The notes beneath the pieces are model-generated. The model did no database searches. It had not been told where the DNA came from and worked only from the letters and a program-made list of their open reading frames with translations. A stretch of 10,104 nucleotides of DNA from Nitriliruptoraceae bacterium. Its GTDB lineage: Bacteria; Actinomycetota; Nitriliruptoria; Nitriliruptorales; Nitriliruptoraceae. The DNA is taken from assembly GCA_007117945.1 (NCBI GenBank), contig SKTN01000063.1:1-10104 (forward strand), read 5' to 3'. Each line of letters begins with the position of its first letter. The first letter of the stretch is position 1. Of the stretch, positions 1-6,563 are shown piece by piece. A program made the position numbers and the translations under genes.

Positions 1-8
1 GCGACTGA

Positions 9-39
9 CCGGGGACGTCGCCGCGACGCGGGGTCCCGG
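9..39. terminator. Terminator-like hairpin at left edge
   Basis: The arms CCGGGGAC (9-16) and GTCCCGG (33-39) pair with one bulged G, and an inner CGTC/GACG pairing (16-19 with 25-28) can form within them. There is no T-tract, which is common for terminators in high-GC actinobacteria. It could end transcription of a gene lying left of the window; the TGA at 6-8 may be that gene's stop, but this cannot be verified. It is equally possible that this is chance pairing in GC-rich DNA. Confidence 0.3.
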
Positions 40-131
40 TGGGGGGGAGCCCAAGGCCTCTGGCGGTCGTGGGCCGGGGCTCGCATGCTCGAGCTGTTCC
101 ACGGCGTCGTGCTTGGGAGAGGAGCGGCCTC

Positions 132-602
132 ATGGGATGGATGCGACGACGGCCACGCGGCGCGCCGCCAGAGTGGACCGGTGCGGCGGACGTACGGCCA
201 CGGGTGCTGCTCGAGCACCGCGACCCCTCCGTGCTGGACATCCTCAGCGACGGTCTGGAGGACGAGGGCTTCGAGGTGCTGACCTGCGGCGGACCCCGCC
301 CCGAGGTCGGTCCCGGGACGGCGTGCCCCCTGCTCAGTGGGGAGGCGTGCCCGGGGGTCGACGGTGCGGACGTGGTGGTGACGAGCCTGCTGGTGGAGGA
401 CGGTGAGCAGGGACGGATCGTGGTCGCCCTGACCAACCTGCCCGAGGGCCCGCCGGTGCTGCTCGAGGCGACCAGCCTGCAGGCGGGTCGGCGCTTCGCG
501 CCGGGGGAGGCTCCGGCGCTGCGCTACCCCTTCACGGATGCGGCCAGCCTGGCCGCGGACATCCGCGGCCTGCTCCGCGAGCACGCGACGCTGCCCGGCT
601 GA
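132..602 (+). CDS. Degenerate receiver-domain-like (pseudo-receiver) protein
   Basis: This encodes a 156-residue soluble protein. The ATG at 132 is chosen over an in-frame start at 39 because AGAGGAG (118-124) sits 7 bases upstream and the receiver-like homology begins only at about residue 23. The pattern follows a CheY-type receiver: RVLLEHRDPSVLDILSDGL (24-42, beta1/alpha1), GADVVVTSLLV (78-88, beta3), PPVLLEATS (107-115, beta4) and LRYPF (130-134) followed by an amphipathic terminal helix (beta5/alpha5). The residues needed for phosphorylation are missing: the acidic pair of beta1 is E28/H29-like, the phospho-acceptor Asp at the end of beta3 is replaced by T/S, and the Lys before the Pro-Phe motif is Tyr. 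Two cysteines, C65 and C73, lie seven residues apart in an inserted loop (CPLLSGEAC). It is therefore probably a phosphorylation-independent or vestigial receiver; its partner is unknown. It converges on the VWA gene with only 9 bases between the stops. Confidence 0.7.
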   Translation: MGWMRRRPRGAPPEWTGAADVRPRVLLEHRDPSVLDILSDGLEDEGFEVLTCGGPRPEVGPGTACPLLSGEACPGVDGADVVVTSLLVEDGEQGRIVVALTNLPEGPPVLLEATSLQAGRRFAPGEAPALRYPFTDAASLAADIRGLLREHATLPG

Positions 603-620
603 GCACCGCCCTCACCGGGC
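593..620. terminator. Bidirectional hairpin covering two convergent stop codons
   Basis: GCCCGG (593-598) pairs with CCGGGC (615-620) and TGAG (600-603) pairs with CTCA (611-614). This gives a 10-bp stem with one bulged C (599) and a 7-base loop (CACCGCC). The two stop codons themselves (TGA at 600-602 on plus, TCA at 612-614 read as TGA on minus) form part of the stem. It is symmetric, so it could terminate both convergent transcripts; there is no T-tract on either side. Confidence 0.55.
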
Positions 621-1901
621 CTCGAGCCGGATGGTCTCCGCCCACGCCGGAGGGTGCGGTGGGCGGTGGCCGTCCGTGCGGGCGAGCAGCACGACGATCA
701 CCGTGCAGCCGCGGGGTGGGGTGCGTGGCCAGGGCGTGAGCCCGTCGGTGCACACCACCACCACGCCCGGGCGGACGCGGTGGGTGGCCAGCGTCGTGAT
801 CGCCGGCCGCAGGTCCGTGCCCCCGCCGCCGGTGAGGGGCAGCTGCGCGGCCGAGCGCAGGCGTGGGGCCTCGTGCACCGCGACGTCGGCGGTGACCACG
901 ACGCGGTCCTCGGCGCGCACGCCGGCCCGGGTGCAGATGCCGTCGAGCTCCGCCAGCGCCGCCTCGAGTTGGCGGCGGGACATCGACGCCGAGGTGTCGA
1001 TGACCACGCCGACCGTGAGCCGCGGCTGCACCATCCCCGGTGTGACCACCCGGGGGATCCGTCGCCGCCCCGGACGGCGGTAGCTGGTGTCGAGTCGACC
1101 GGCCTCGACGGCGAGCCCACGTCGCACGGTGCGTCGGAGCTGCTGCTGCCACGGGATCCGTGGCGGGGCGAGGACGTGGTCCGCCCACCGCTGCCAGCCG
1201 CCGGGCAGGGGCCCCGCCCCGGTGCCCCCGCCGCCGGCTGCGCGGACCGCCTCGGCGACGGCGCGGCGCGTGAGCTCGGCATCCACGGCACTGCGCCCGG
1301 GGTGGTCGGGGTCGTCCACGTCGAGCTCACCGGGCAGGCGGTGTGCCCCGGCTCCGGACCCGCACCGGGGATCGGCAACCTCGGTGCGGTCCGCCACCGC
1401 CATCTCGGCGTCGTCGACCACCTCGGCGTCGCGCAGGAGGCGGTGGAAGTACTCCTCGGCGAGCAGGCCGGCGGGTCGTCCCAGATCCGCCGGGGTGACC
1501 GGGGCGCCGGGTAGCGGGACACCGGCGGCCAGCAGGTCGTCGTTGATCTCCGCGTCGGCGGCGAGGTTCCACGCGTAGGCGTGCTGGACGGGACGTTCCC
1601 CGTGGCGGCGGTGGTGCTCGCGCAGCAGGTGGCCGACCTCGTGCAGGAGCACGCCGGCGACCTCCTCGATCGCGCACCCCGTCAGCAGCTGGGGGTCGAG
1701 GTAGAGGCGCCACGCGGCGTCGACCCCGAAGGTGGCCAGCCCGGGGCTGCGCACCGGGACGACCTCGAACAGCGCCGAGGCGAGGTAGGGCATCCGGTCC
1801 AGGGCCAGCAGCCGGGCCGCAGCGAAGGTCTCGGCCTCCTCCCGGGTGAGCGTCCCGGTGGCCGCGCGCGGCGTCGCCTGGCGTGTCGTGTGCTCCGTCA
1901 C
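612..1901 (-). CDS. DUF2201-type metallopeptidase-like / VWA domain protein
   Basis: This encodes a 429-residue cytoplasmic protein with two modules. Residues about 20-160 match the DUF2201 N-terminal putative metallopeptidase domain: HEVGH (87-91, the HExxH zinc motif) and WNLAADAEIN (111-120), which carries acidic residues expected to complete the metal site. A Gly/Asp-rich linker (about 180-235) follows. The C-terminal VWA-like domain (about 293-429) has an intact MIDAS: DTSASMS (302-308), GGGGTDLRP (358-366, with the Thr) and TDG (385-387). The start is GTG at 1901, whose GTGA overlaps the stop of the upstream ATPase gene by four bases; no Shine-Dalgarno is visible, so initiation probably depends on ribosomes finishing the ATPase gene. 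In this family the VWA domain is thought to bind targets for, or be remodelled by, a MoxR ATPase. Whether the peptidase is active, and on what substrate, is not shown. It is the last gene of the operon. Confidence 0.88.
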   Translation of the reverse strand: MTEHTTRQATPRAATGTLTREEAETFAAARLLALDRMPYLASALFEVVPVRSPGLATFGVDAAWRLYLDPQLLTGCAIEEVAGVLLHEVGHLLREHHRRHGERPVQHAYAWNLAADAEINDDLLAAGVPLPGAPVTPADLGRPAGLLAEEYFHRLLRDAEVVDDAEMAVADRTEVADPRCGSGAGAHRLPGELDVDDPDHPGRSAVDAELTRRAVAEAVRAAGGGGTGAGPLPGGWQRWADHVLAPPRIPWQQQLRRTVRRGLAVEAGRLDTSYRRPGRRRIPRVVTPGMVQPRLTVGVVIDTSASMSRRQLEAALAELDGICTRAGVRAEDRVVVTADVAVHEAPRLRSAAQLPLTGGGGTDLRPAITTLATHRVRPGVVVVCTDGLTPWPRTPPRGCTVIVVLLARTDGHRPPHPPAWAETIRLEAR

Positions 1902-2992
1902 GAGGCCAGCAGGCCGGCCCGGCTGAGCACCGGCTCGAAGTCCAGGATCGCGGCCGGCAGCGGTGCGTCGGGCGGCCGCGCGGCGAACAGCGAGCGTGCG
2001 GCGGTGGCGGCGATGTCCACGGGGACCTGGCTGACCAGCGCCCAGGCCGCGGTCCACGCCTCGGCCGTGCCCCGCTCGATGGCCACGGTGGTGACCCCCG
2101 CGAGCACCGCGAAGCGCTGGTCGTCGCGCAGCCGGTGGTCGAGGGGCAGGATCCCGTCCAGCAGGTGAGCGGGATCGGGCAGGTCGCTGTGCCGGACCCA
2201 GCCGAGGAACTCCATGCCGGCAGCCTCGCCGACCAGCCCCACGGTGGCCGCGCGACGGGCGTGGTCGTCGTCCGCGGGCAGCTCGGCGAGAAGGCGCTGC
2301 AGGTGGTGCCAGGTGCGTGGGCTCGGCCACGCGCCCCCACCGGCTCCCGGCCGCTCGGGGCAGGCGTCGAACCAGGTCGGCCGCGCGCGCAGGAAGCCCA
2401 GGATCTGCGCCGTGGCGGCAGCGCGCCCGAGGGACGCTGCCTGCGCGTCACCGCCGTCGCGTGCGGCCGTCGCGGCGTCGAAGCCGGCGCTCAGTCCGTC
2501 GGCGAAGGTGTCGAGGTCGGGGACGTGGGTCAGGTGGAGGAAGCGGTTGGCCGTCGGGGGCTCGAGCTCCCACCCGCCGGCCGCCACGTCGGCGGGGTTG
2601 GCCGCCGCCACGATCCGGGTGGCCGGCGGCAGCGCGAGGTCGCCCACGACCTTCTCCATCGCGACCCGGAGCATGGCGGCCTGCACGGCCGGGGCGGCCG
2701 TGGACAGCTCGTCCAGGAACAGGTAGCCCCCGCCGGCGGCGACCAGCTCCCGGGCCCAGCGCGGCGGCGCCAGCACCACGGAACCGTCGTCCTGCACCAC
2801 GGGCAGGCCGGCCAGGTCCGCGGGCTCCCTGAGCGACCCGATCACCGTGGCGGTGTGGACGCCATCGAGCCGTCCGAGGGTGGCGATCAGCCCGGACTTG
2901 CCTGTCCCGGGGGTGCCCCACAGCAGCACGGGGACGTCCGCGCGGCCGGCGGCCCGCAGCACGGTCAACAACGTCGAGGTGGTGGGCATCAT
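1898..2992 (-). CDS. MoxR-type AAA+ ATPase
   Basis: This encodes 364 residues. The AAA+ core shows Walker A GTPGTGKS (26-33), Walker B YLFLDEL (90-96), sensor 1 in VAAANP (128-133) and an Arg-finger candidate in ANRF (148-151). The insertion pattern resembles MoxR/RavA proteins that act as chaperones with VWA partners by ATP hydrolysis. The C-terminal part (about 200-364) is helical and contains no second ATPase core. The start is one of two adjacent ATG codons: 2992, whose ATGA overlaps the stop of the upstream gene, or 2989, which lies 5 bases after GGAG (2998-2995) and has better spacing. The difference is one Met. It overlaps both neighbours by 4 bases, so the three products are probably made in coupled amounts and act together. 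The partner is very likely the VWA/metallopeptidase protein encoded next. Confidence 0.9.
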   Translation of the reverse strand: MMPTTSTLLTVLRAAGRADVPVLLWGTPGTGKSGLIATLGRLDGVHTATVIGSLREPADLAGLPVVQDDGSVVLAPPRWARELVAAGGGYLFLDELSTAAPAVQAAMLRVAMEKVVGDLALPPATRIVAAANPADVAAGGWELEPPTANRFLHLTHVPDLDTFADGLSAGFDAATAARDGGDAQAASLGRAAATAQILGFLRARPTWFDACPERPGAGGGAWPSPRTWHHLQRLLAELPADDDHARRAATVGLVGEAAGMEFLGWVRHSDLPDPAHLLDGILPLDHRLRDDQRFAVLAGVTTVAIERGTAEAWTAAWALVSQVPVDIAATAARSLFAARPPDAPLPAAILDFEPVLSRAGLLAS

Positions 2993-4128
2993 CGCTCCAG
3001 CAGCAGGGTGGTGGTGCCGGTCGTTCCGTTCCCGAGGGCTGCAGCGACCCGCTGCAGGCGCAGCCACCGCTGCACGCGCTCCGGCACCTGCGGGCCCGCG
3101 GCAGCGGCGATGCGGGCCGTGAGGGGTTCCAGGGCGACCGACGGACCGAGATCCTCGAAGGCGCCGATGAGCAGGTCCGCGAGGGTGGCGGGGTCCAGGA
3201 GCAGCTCGGCGGTGGCCAGCAGGCCGGCCAGCTCGTCGTCCACCCGGGTGGGATGTCCCGGCAGCGTCACGCGGAGCCGGGCGAGCAGACGCCGGCGGAC
3301 CTCGCCCTCGGCCCAGCGTCGGGCCACGGCGGCCACGGTGGCCCGGCTGTCGGCGACCACGGTCAGGGCGGTGTCGCGGTCCGGCGCCCCGGGCAGCCCG
3401 TGGTGCAGTAGCCCCACGGCGGCGTCGCCGAGCGCTCCGACCGGTTGCGCGGCCAGGTGCGCGAGCCGCGGCCACCAGCGTGCCGCCGCGCCGGCGGTCA
3501 ACGCCCCCACCTGCGTGGCGATGCTCGCGTGCTGCGCGAGCTGGGCATCGAGTCGCGCGCGGACGTCGTCGGTGGCCAGGCACGCCGGGCAGTCCGTCGA
3601 GACCGCGGGTCCCAGCGGCGCGCGTACCGGTGTCCGCCCGCAGAGGGCGACGCTGCCACCGGCCGTGGTGAGGTGGGTCCGGGAGCCCACCACCGGGGTC
3701 GCGGCGATCAGCCCTCGGGTGGTCACGGGGGGCAGGAGGTGCACCTGTGCGACCCACCACCGACCGTGGGGGGTCGTCCCGGCCAGCTCCGTCAGCCGCG
3801 CCCCCCGTACACGGGTGGTTGCGGGCATCCCGGGGGCGGGACGCGAGCCCGGGCCCCCGCGTGTACCCGCCCCGGGAGGCTGCAGGGTCGCGACCAGTGA
3901 CCGGGCCACACCGGCGGCCTGCCAGGGGTCGCCCACCGCGTCGTCGTGTGCCAGCAGGGGCGGGAAGCCCAGGGGGCGTCGCGCGGCGAAGGTCGCGCCG
4001 TCCGGTGCGCGGACCGTCGTGCCGCGCGTGAGGCGGGCAGCGAGGTGGTGCTCTCCCACGGCCCGGGCGGCGGGATCGTCACCGCCGAGGGTGACCAGCA
4101 GTGTGCCGTCGAAGACCGTCACCCTCAC
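2989..4128 (-). CDS. Unrecognised protein, first gene of MoxR-VWA operon
   Basis: This encodes 379 residues that I cannot assign to a family. The N-terminal part (1-60) is beta-rich (MRVTVFDGTLLVTLGG) with a short Pro/Gly-rich stretch at 84-103. Residues 123-163 again look beta-rich (RWWVAQVHLL). They lead into H152, C163 (in ALCGRTP), C180 and C183 (in DCPACL), with spacing H-x10-C-x16-C-x2-C, a plausible structural zinc site. The rest (about 185-379) is an all-helical, Ala/Leu/Arg-rich domain. No signal peptide or membrane segment is visible. The start is GTG at 4128; a second in-frame GTG two codons later, preceded by GAGGGGGTGAG, could serve instead. The stop overlaps the ATPase start (ATGA). 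Its position suggests an adaptor, substrate or effector of the MoxR-VWA pair, but this is inference from context only. Confidence 0.8.
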   Translation of the reverse strand: MRVTVFDGTLLVTLGGDDPAARAVGEHHLAARLTRGTTVRAPDGATFAARRPLGFPPLLAHDDAVGDPWQAAGVARSLVATLQPPGAGTRGGPGSRPAPGMPATTRVRGARLTELAGTTPHGRWWVAQVHLLPPVTTRGLIAATPVVGSRTHLTTAGGSVALCGRTPVRAPLGPAVSTDCPACLATDDVRARLDAQLAQHASIATQVGALTAGAAARWWPRLAHLAAQPVGALGDAAVGLLHHGLPGAPDRDTALTVVADSRATVAAVARRWAEGEVRRRLLARLRVTLPGHPTRVDDELAGLLATAELLLDPATLADLLIGAFEDLGPSVALEPLTARIAAAAGPQVPERVQRWLRLQRVAAALGNGTTGTTTLLLER

Positions 4129-4148
4129 CCCCTCGCTGCCGAACGTGC

Positions 4149-4178
4149 GTTCTACGTCCGGTGTCCCGGCGACGTCAA
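4149..4178 (-). promoter_or_regulatory. Putative sigma-70-type promoter of MoxR-VWA operon
   Basis: On the minus strand, TTGACG (4178-4173) and TAGAAC (4154-4149) are separated by 18 bases. This is close to the TTGACA / TAnnnT pattern of housekeeping actinobacterial promoters. Transcription would begin near 4142-4143, about 15 bases before the GTG at 4128, leaving a very short leader. It is the clearest -35/-10 pair I can see in the window. Confidence 0.5.
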
Positions 4179-4294
4179 CCTGACGCCCGCCGGTGAGCGG
4201 TGCCCGCAGCGTCGTCGCGCTGGTCGCATCGACGAGGGCCTGGTCGGAGCCCCCGGGGGGCGCCGCGGCGCGGGCGTGCGGTCGGCGTGCGCCC

Positions 4295-4371
4295 CGGGGT
4301 GACCACCCCGCCTCGGTACCTCAAGTCCCCCGCTCCAGGTGTCGAGGGAGGGGGATGGCGCTGTAGGCGCC
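4295..4371. other. Two small inverted repeats in divergent intergenic gap
   Basis: The 289-base gap 4129-4417 separates the divergent MoxR-VWA operon and PAS-EAL gene. Besides the minus-strand promoter it holds two perfect short hairpins: CGGGGT-GACC-ACCCCG (4295-4310) and GGCGC-TGTAG-GCGCC (4357-4371). The second lies within the likely leader of the PAS-EAL gene, about 46 bases before its start. They might be operator or leader elements, or chance in GC-rich DNA. I saw no convincing plus-strand promoter and no gene in the gap. Confidence 0.25.
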
Positions 4372-4417
4372 CAGCCCTGCGCCGCCGTGCTGGTGCAACC
4401 TCGTCGTCAGGGTCGTC

Positions 4418-6463
4418 GTGCCGTTGGAACCAGGGTCCCGCCGGACCTCCCGGTCGCGCACCCGGGACGACCTGGTCGGCGCGTTGCCGCCGGCCTGCAG
4501 CGGGTCGCCCGCGCCGGGGGACACCGGCCTCGGCGCCGGGCCCCTGGACGCACGCCTGGCGACCCACCCCACCCTCGCTACCGGCCTCCTCGACGCCCTC
4601 GACAGCCACATCGCCGTGGTCGAGCCGTCGGGGCGGATCGTGGCCGTCAACGCGGCCTGGGAGGCCTTCGCGGCGGACAACGGCGGCGTCGACGTCGGAC
4701 CCGGGGCGGACTACTTCGCGGCCTGCGGTACCTCCTCCGACCCGACCGCGGCGCAGGCGCTCCACGCCCTGCACCAGGTGGCCGACGGCCGGGTGAGCCG
4801 CGCGAGTCTCGAGTACCCCTGTCACGGTCCGAAGGAGCAGCGCTGGTTCCGGATGCTCGTGCACCGTGCCGTGCTCGCCGGTGCGTCCTACCTGATCGTG
4901 CGCCACGATCCGATCACCGCGGAGCAGCTGACCCGTGAGGCCGTCGCCACGCGGGCGGCACTCCTCGACGCCGTCGACGCCGCGGCGGTCGGTGTCGGCC
5001 TCGACGGGGTGGTGCAGGTCTGGAACGAGGGCGCTGCGCAGCTGTGGGGCTGGCCGGTGGCCCAGGCCGTCGGGCGGCATCTCGCCGACCTCCTGGTCCC
5101 GGTCCACCGCGCCGCGGCCACCTACCGCGCGCTCGCGGCGGTCATCGCGCGGGGTTCCTGGGAGGGTGAGCTGACGCTGCTGCACCGCGACGGCCACGAC
5201 GTCACCGTCCACCTGCGGCTCAGGGTGCTCCACGACGCCGACGGTGCGCCCCGCAGCGTGGCGCTGGTCGCCGTCGACCTCGGCGAGCGGGTGGCCGTCG
5301 AGCGGGACCTGGTCCGCAGCAACGCGTGGCTGCGGGCCATCACCGACCGCCTCGGCGAGGGGCTGTGCACCCTCGGCCCCGACGGGCGGATCGGGTACGT
5401 CAACCCCGTGGGGCACCACCTGCTCGGCGGTGACCACGGCCGCGTCCTGGGCGGCTCCTTCACCAACCGCCTGCTCGGCACCCGAGAGGACGGCTCAGCC
5501 CGTGCGCCGGACGAGCTGCTCATCGGCGAGGAGTTCGCCGGCACCGTGGCCGGTGAGGTCACCCTCGACCGGTTGCTGCGTTCCGACGGCTCCACCATCC
5601 CCATCGAGTACGTGGCCACGGAGCTGCCCTCCCGCAGCGGGACCGAGCCCTCGGGCTGGGTGGTGAGCTTCCGCGACGTCACCGACCGGCTCGCCCAGGA
5701 GCAACGGCTCCGCGAGGACGCGGAGCACGCCCGGTGGATGGCGCGGATCCAGGAGGCCCTGGAGCAGGACCACTTCGTGCTGTACGCCCAACCCATCATC
5801 GAGGTCGCGACCCGGCGCACCGTCCAGCACGAGCTCCTGCTGCGCCTCCAGGATCCCGACGAGGGTCTGATCGCCCCCGGGGTGTTCCTGCCCATCGCGG
5901 AGACCTACGGTCTGGCCCCGGCCATCGACCGCTGGGTCATCGGGCGGGCGGTGGCGCTGGCCGCCGCGGGTCACGCCGTGGAGTTGAACGTCTCCGCGCG
6001 GTCGCTGAGCGACAGGTCCCTGGTCTACGAGATCGAGCGGCTCCTCGCCCACGCGCAGGTCGACCCGGCGTTGCTGGTCTTCGAGATCACCGGGACGGCG
6101 CTGCTCGACAACCGTGAGGGCGCTGCCCGGTTCGCCACCCGACTGCGTGAGCTCGGGTGCCAGCTGGCCCTGGACGACTTCGGTACCGGCTACGGCGCGC
6201 TGACCTACCTCAAGCACCTCCCGGTCGACGTGCTCAAGATCGACATCGACTTCGTCCGCGACGTCCGGACGAGCCTCGCGAGCCGCCACGTGATCGCCGC
6301 GGTGGTCGCGCTGGCGCGGGCCTTCGACCTGCTGACCGTCGCCGAGGGCGTGGAGGACGAGGACACCTTCACCGTCCTGGCCGAGCTGGGTGTCGACCAG
6401 GCGCAGGGCTACCACCTCGGACGACCCGCACCCCTGGACGAGACCCTGCTGGCCGGTTCCTGA
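4418..6463 (+). CDS. PAS-PAS-PAS-EAL cyclic-di-GMP phosphodiesterase
   Basis: This encodes a 681-residue soluble protein with no membrane segment. A low-complexity, charged N-terminus (1-50) precedes PAS1 (about 56-165, SHIAVVEPSGRIVAVNAAW), PAS2 (about 180-290, VGVGLDGVVQVWNEGAAQLWG) and PAS3 (about 303-425, GLCTLGPDGRIGYVNPVG). A short coiled linker follows, then a C-terminal EAL domain (about 440-681). There is no GGDEF domain. Catalytic features of EAL phosphodiesterases are present: E472 (here ELLLR in place of EALLR), N524 (ELNVSARSL), E556 (FEIT), DDFGTGY (586-592), K607 (LKIDIDFV), E643 (AEGVE) and Q663 (QGYHLGRP). Two positions depart from consensus: Ala to Leu inside the EAL triplet, and Gly for the second Glu of the E-I/L-T-E loop. 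It is expected to hydrolyse c-di-GMP to pGpG in response to a PAS-sensed signal. The start is a GTG at 4418 with only a weak upstream purine run, so the true start could be slightly downstream (for example TTG at 4484). It is transcribed alone. Confidence 0.88.
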   Translation: MPLEPGSRRTSRSRTRDDLVGALPPACSGSPAPGDTGLGAGPLDARLATHPTLATGLLDALDSHIAVVEPSGRIVAVNAAWEAFAADNGGVDVGPGADYFAACGTSSDPTAAQALHALHQVADGRVSRASLEYPCHGPKEQRWFRMLVHRAVLAGASYLIVRHDPITAEQLTREAVATRAALLDAVDAAAVGVGLDGVVQVWNEGAAQLWGWPVAQAVGRHLADLLVPVHRAAATYRALAAVIARGSWEGELTLLHRDGHDVTVHLRLRVLHDADGAPRSVALVAVDLGERVAVERDLVRSNAWLRAITDRLGEGLCTLGPDGRIGYVNPVGHHLLGGDHGRVLGGSFTNRLLGTREDGSARAPDELLIGEEFAGTVAGEVTLDRLLRSDGSTIPIEYVATELPSRSGTEPSGWVVSFRDVTDRLAQEQRLREDAEHARWMARIQEALEQDHFVLYAQPIIEVATRRTVQHELLLRLQDPDEGLIAPGVFLPIAETYGLAPAIDRWVIGRAVALAAAGHAVELNVSARSLSDRSLVYEIERLLAHAQVDPALLVFEITGTALLDNREGAARFATRLRELGCQLALDDFGTGYGALTYLKHLPVDVLKIDIDFVRDVRTSLASRHVIAAVVALARAFDLLTVAEGVEDEDTFTVLAELGVDQAQGYHLGRPAPLDETLLAGS

Positions 6464-6466
6464 TCG

Positions 6467-6489
6467 CCGGCGGCGCTGCTGGCCGCCGG
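6467..6489 (+). terminator. Strong hairpin after PAS-EAL gene
   Basis: CCGGCGGC (6467-6474) pairs perfectly with GCCGCCGG (6482-6489) around a 7-base loop (GCTGCTG), starting 4 bases after the stop codon. There is no T-tract. A second small stem, CCCCG-ACCCG-CGGGG (6491-6505), follows directly. It is the probable terminator of the PAS-EAL transcript. Confidence 0.55.
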
Positions 6490-6533
6490 TCCCCGACCCG
6501 CGGGGCGGCGGGGCAGCGGTCGCGATGTCGGCG

Positions 6534-6555
6534 CCGGGGTGGTGGTCGCCCCCGG
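6534..6555 (-). terminator. Possible terminator of nagA-SIS operon
   Basis: CCGGGG (6534-6539) and CCCCGG (6550-6555) form a 6-bp stem with a 10-base loop just downstream of the minus-strand SIS stop codon (6564). It lacks a T-tract and is weaker than the plus-strand hairpin, so it is only a candidate. Confidence 0.3.
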
Positions 6556-6563
6556 GTGGCGAG

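Noticed and set aside
1902..2330. Upstream extension of the VWA protein frame to 2330
   Set aside because: The extension is the out-of-frame shadow of the ATPase gene. The GTGA overlap at 1898-1901 and the onset of family-like sequence favour the GTG at 1901.
1883..4183. 766-codon plus-strand open frame opposite the MoxR-VWA operon
   Set aside because: It is antisense to three genes with clear domains and coupled starts. Its translation is Arg/Gly/Pro/Ala-rich with no family motif, a typical open frame in GC-rich DNA lacking AT-rich stop codons.
4129..4417. A small gene or riboswitch in the divergent gap
   Set aside because: There is no frame with a ribosome site and sensible composition. 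The two short hairpins do not match any riboswitch architecture I know, including cyclic-di-GMP classes.
4175..5437. 420-codon minus-strand open frame opposite the PAS-EAL gene
   Set aside because: The composition is low complexity (many Gly, Arg, Val, Asp) and it shows no motif, while the plus strand encodes recognisable PAS domains over the same bases.
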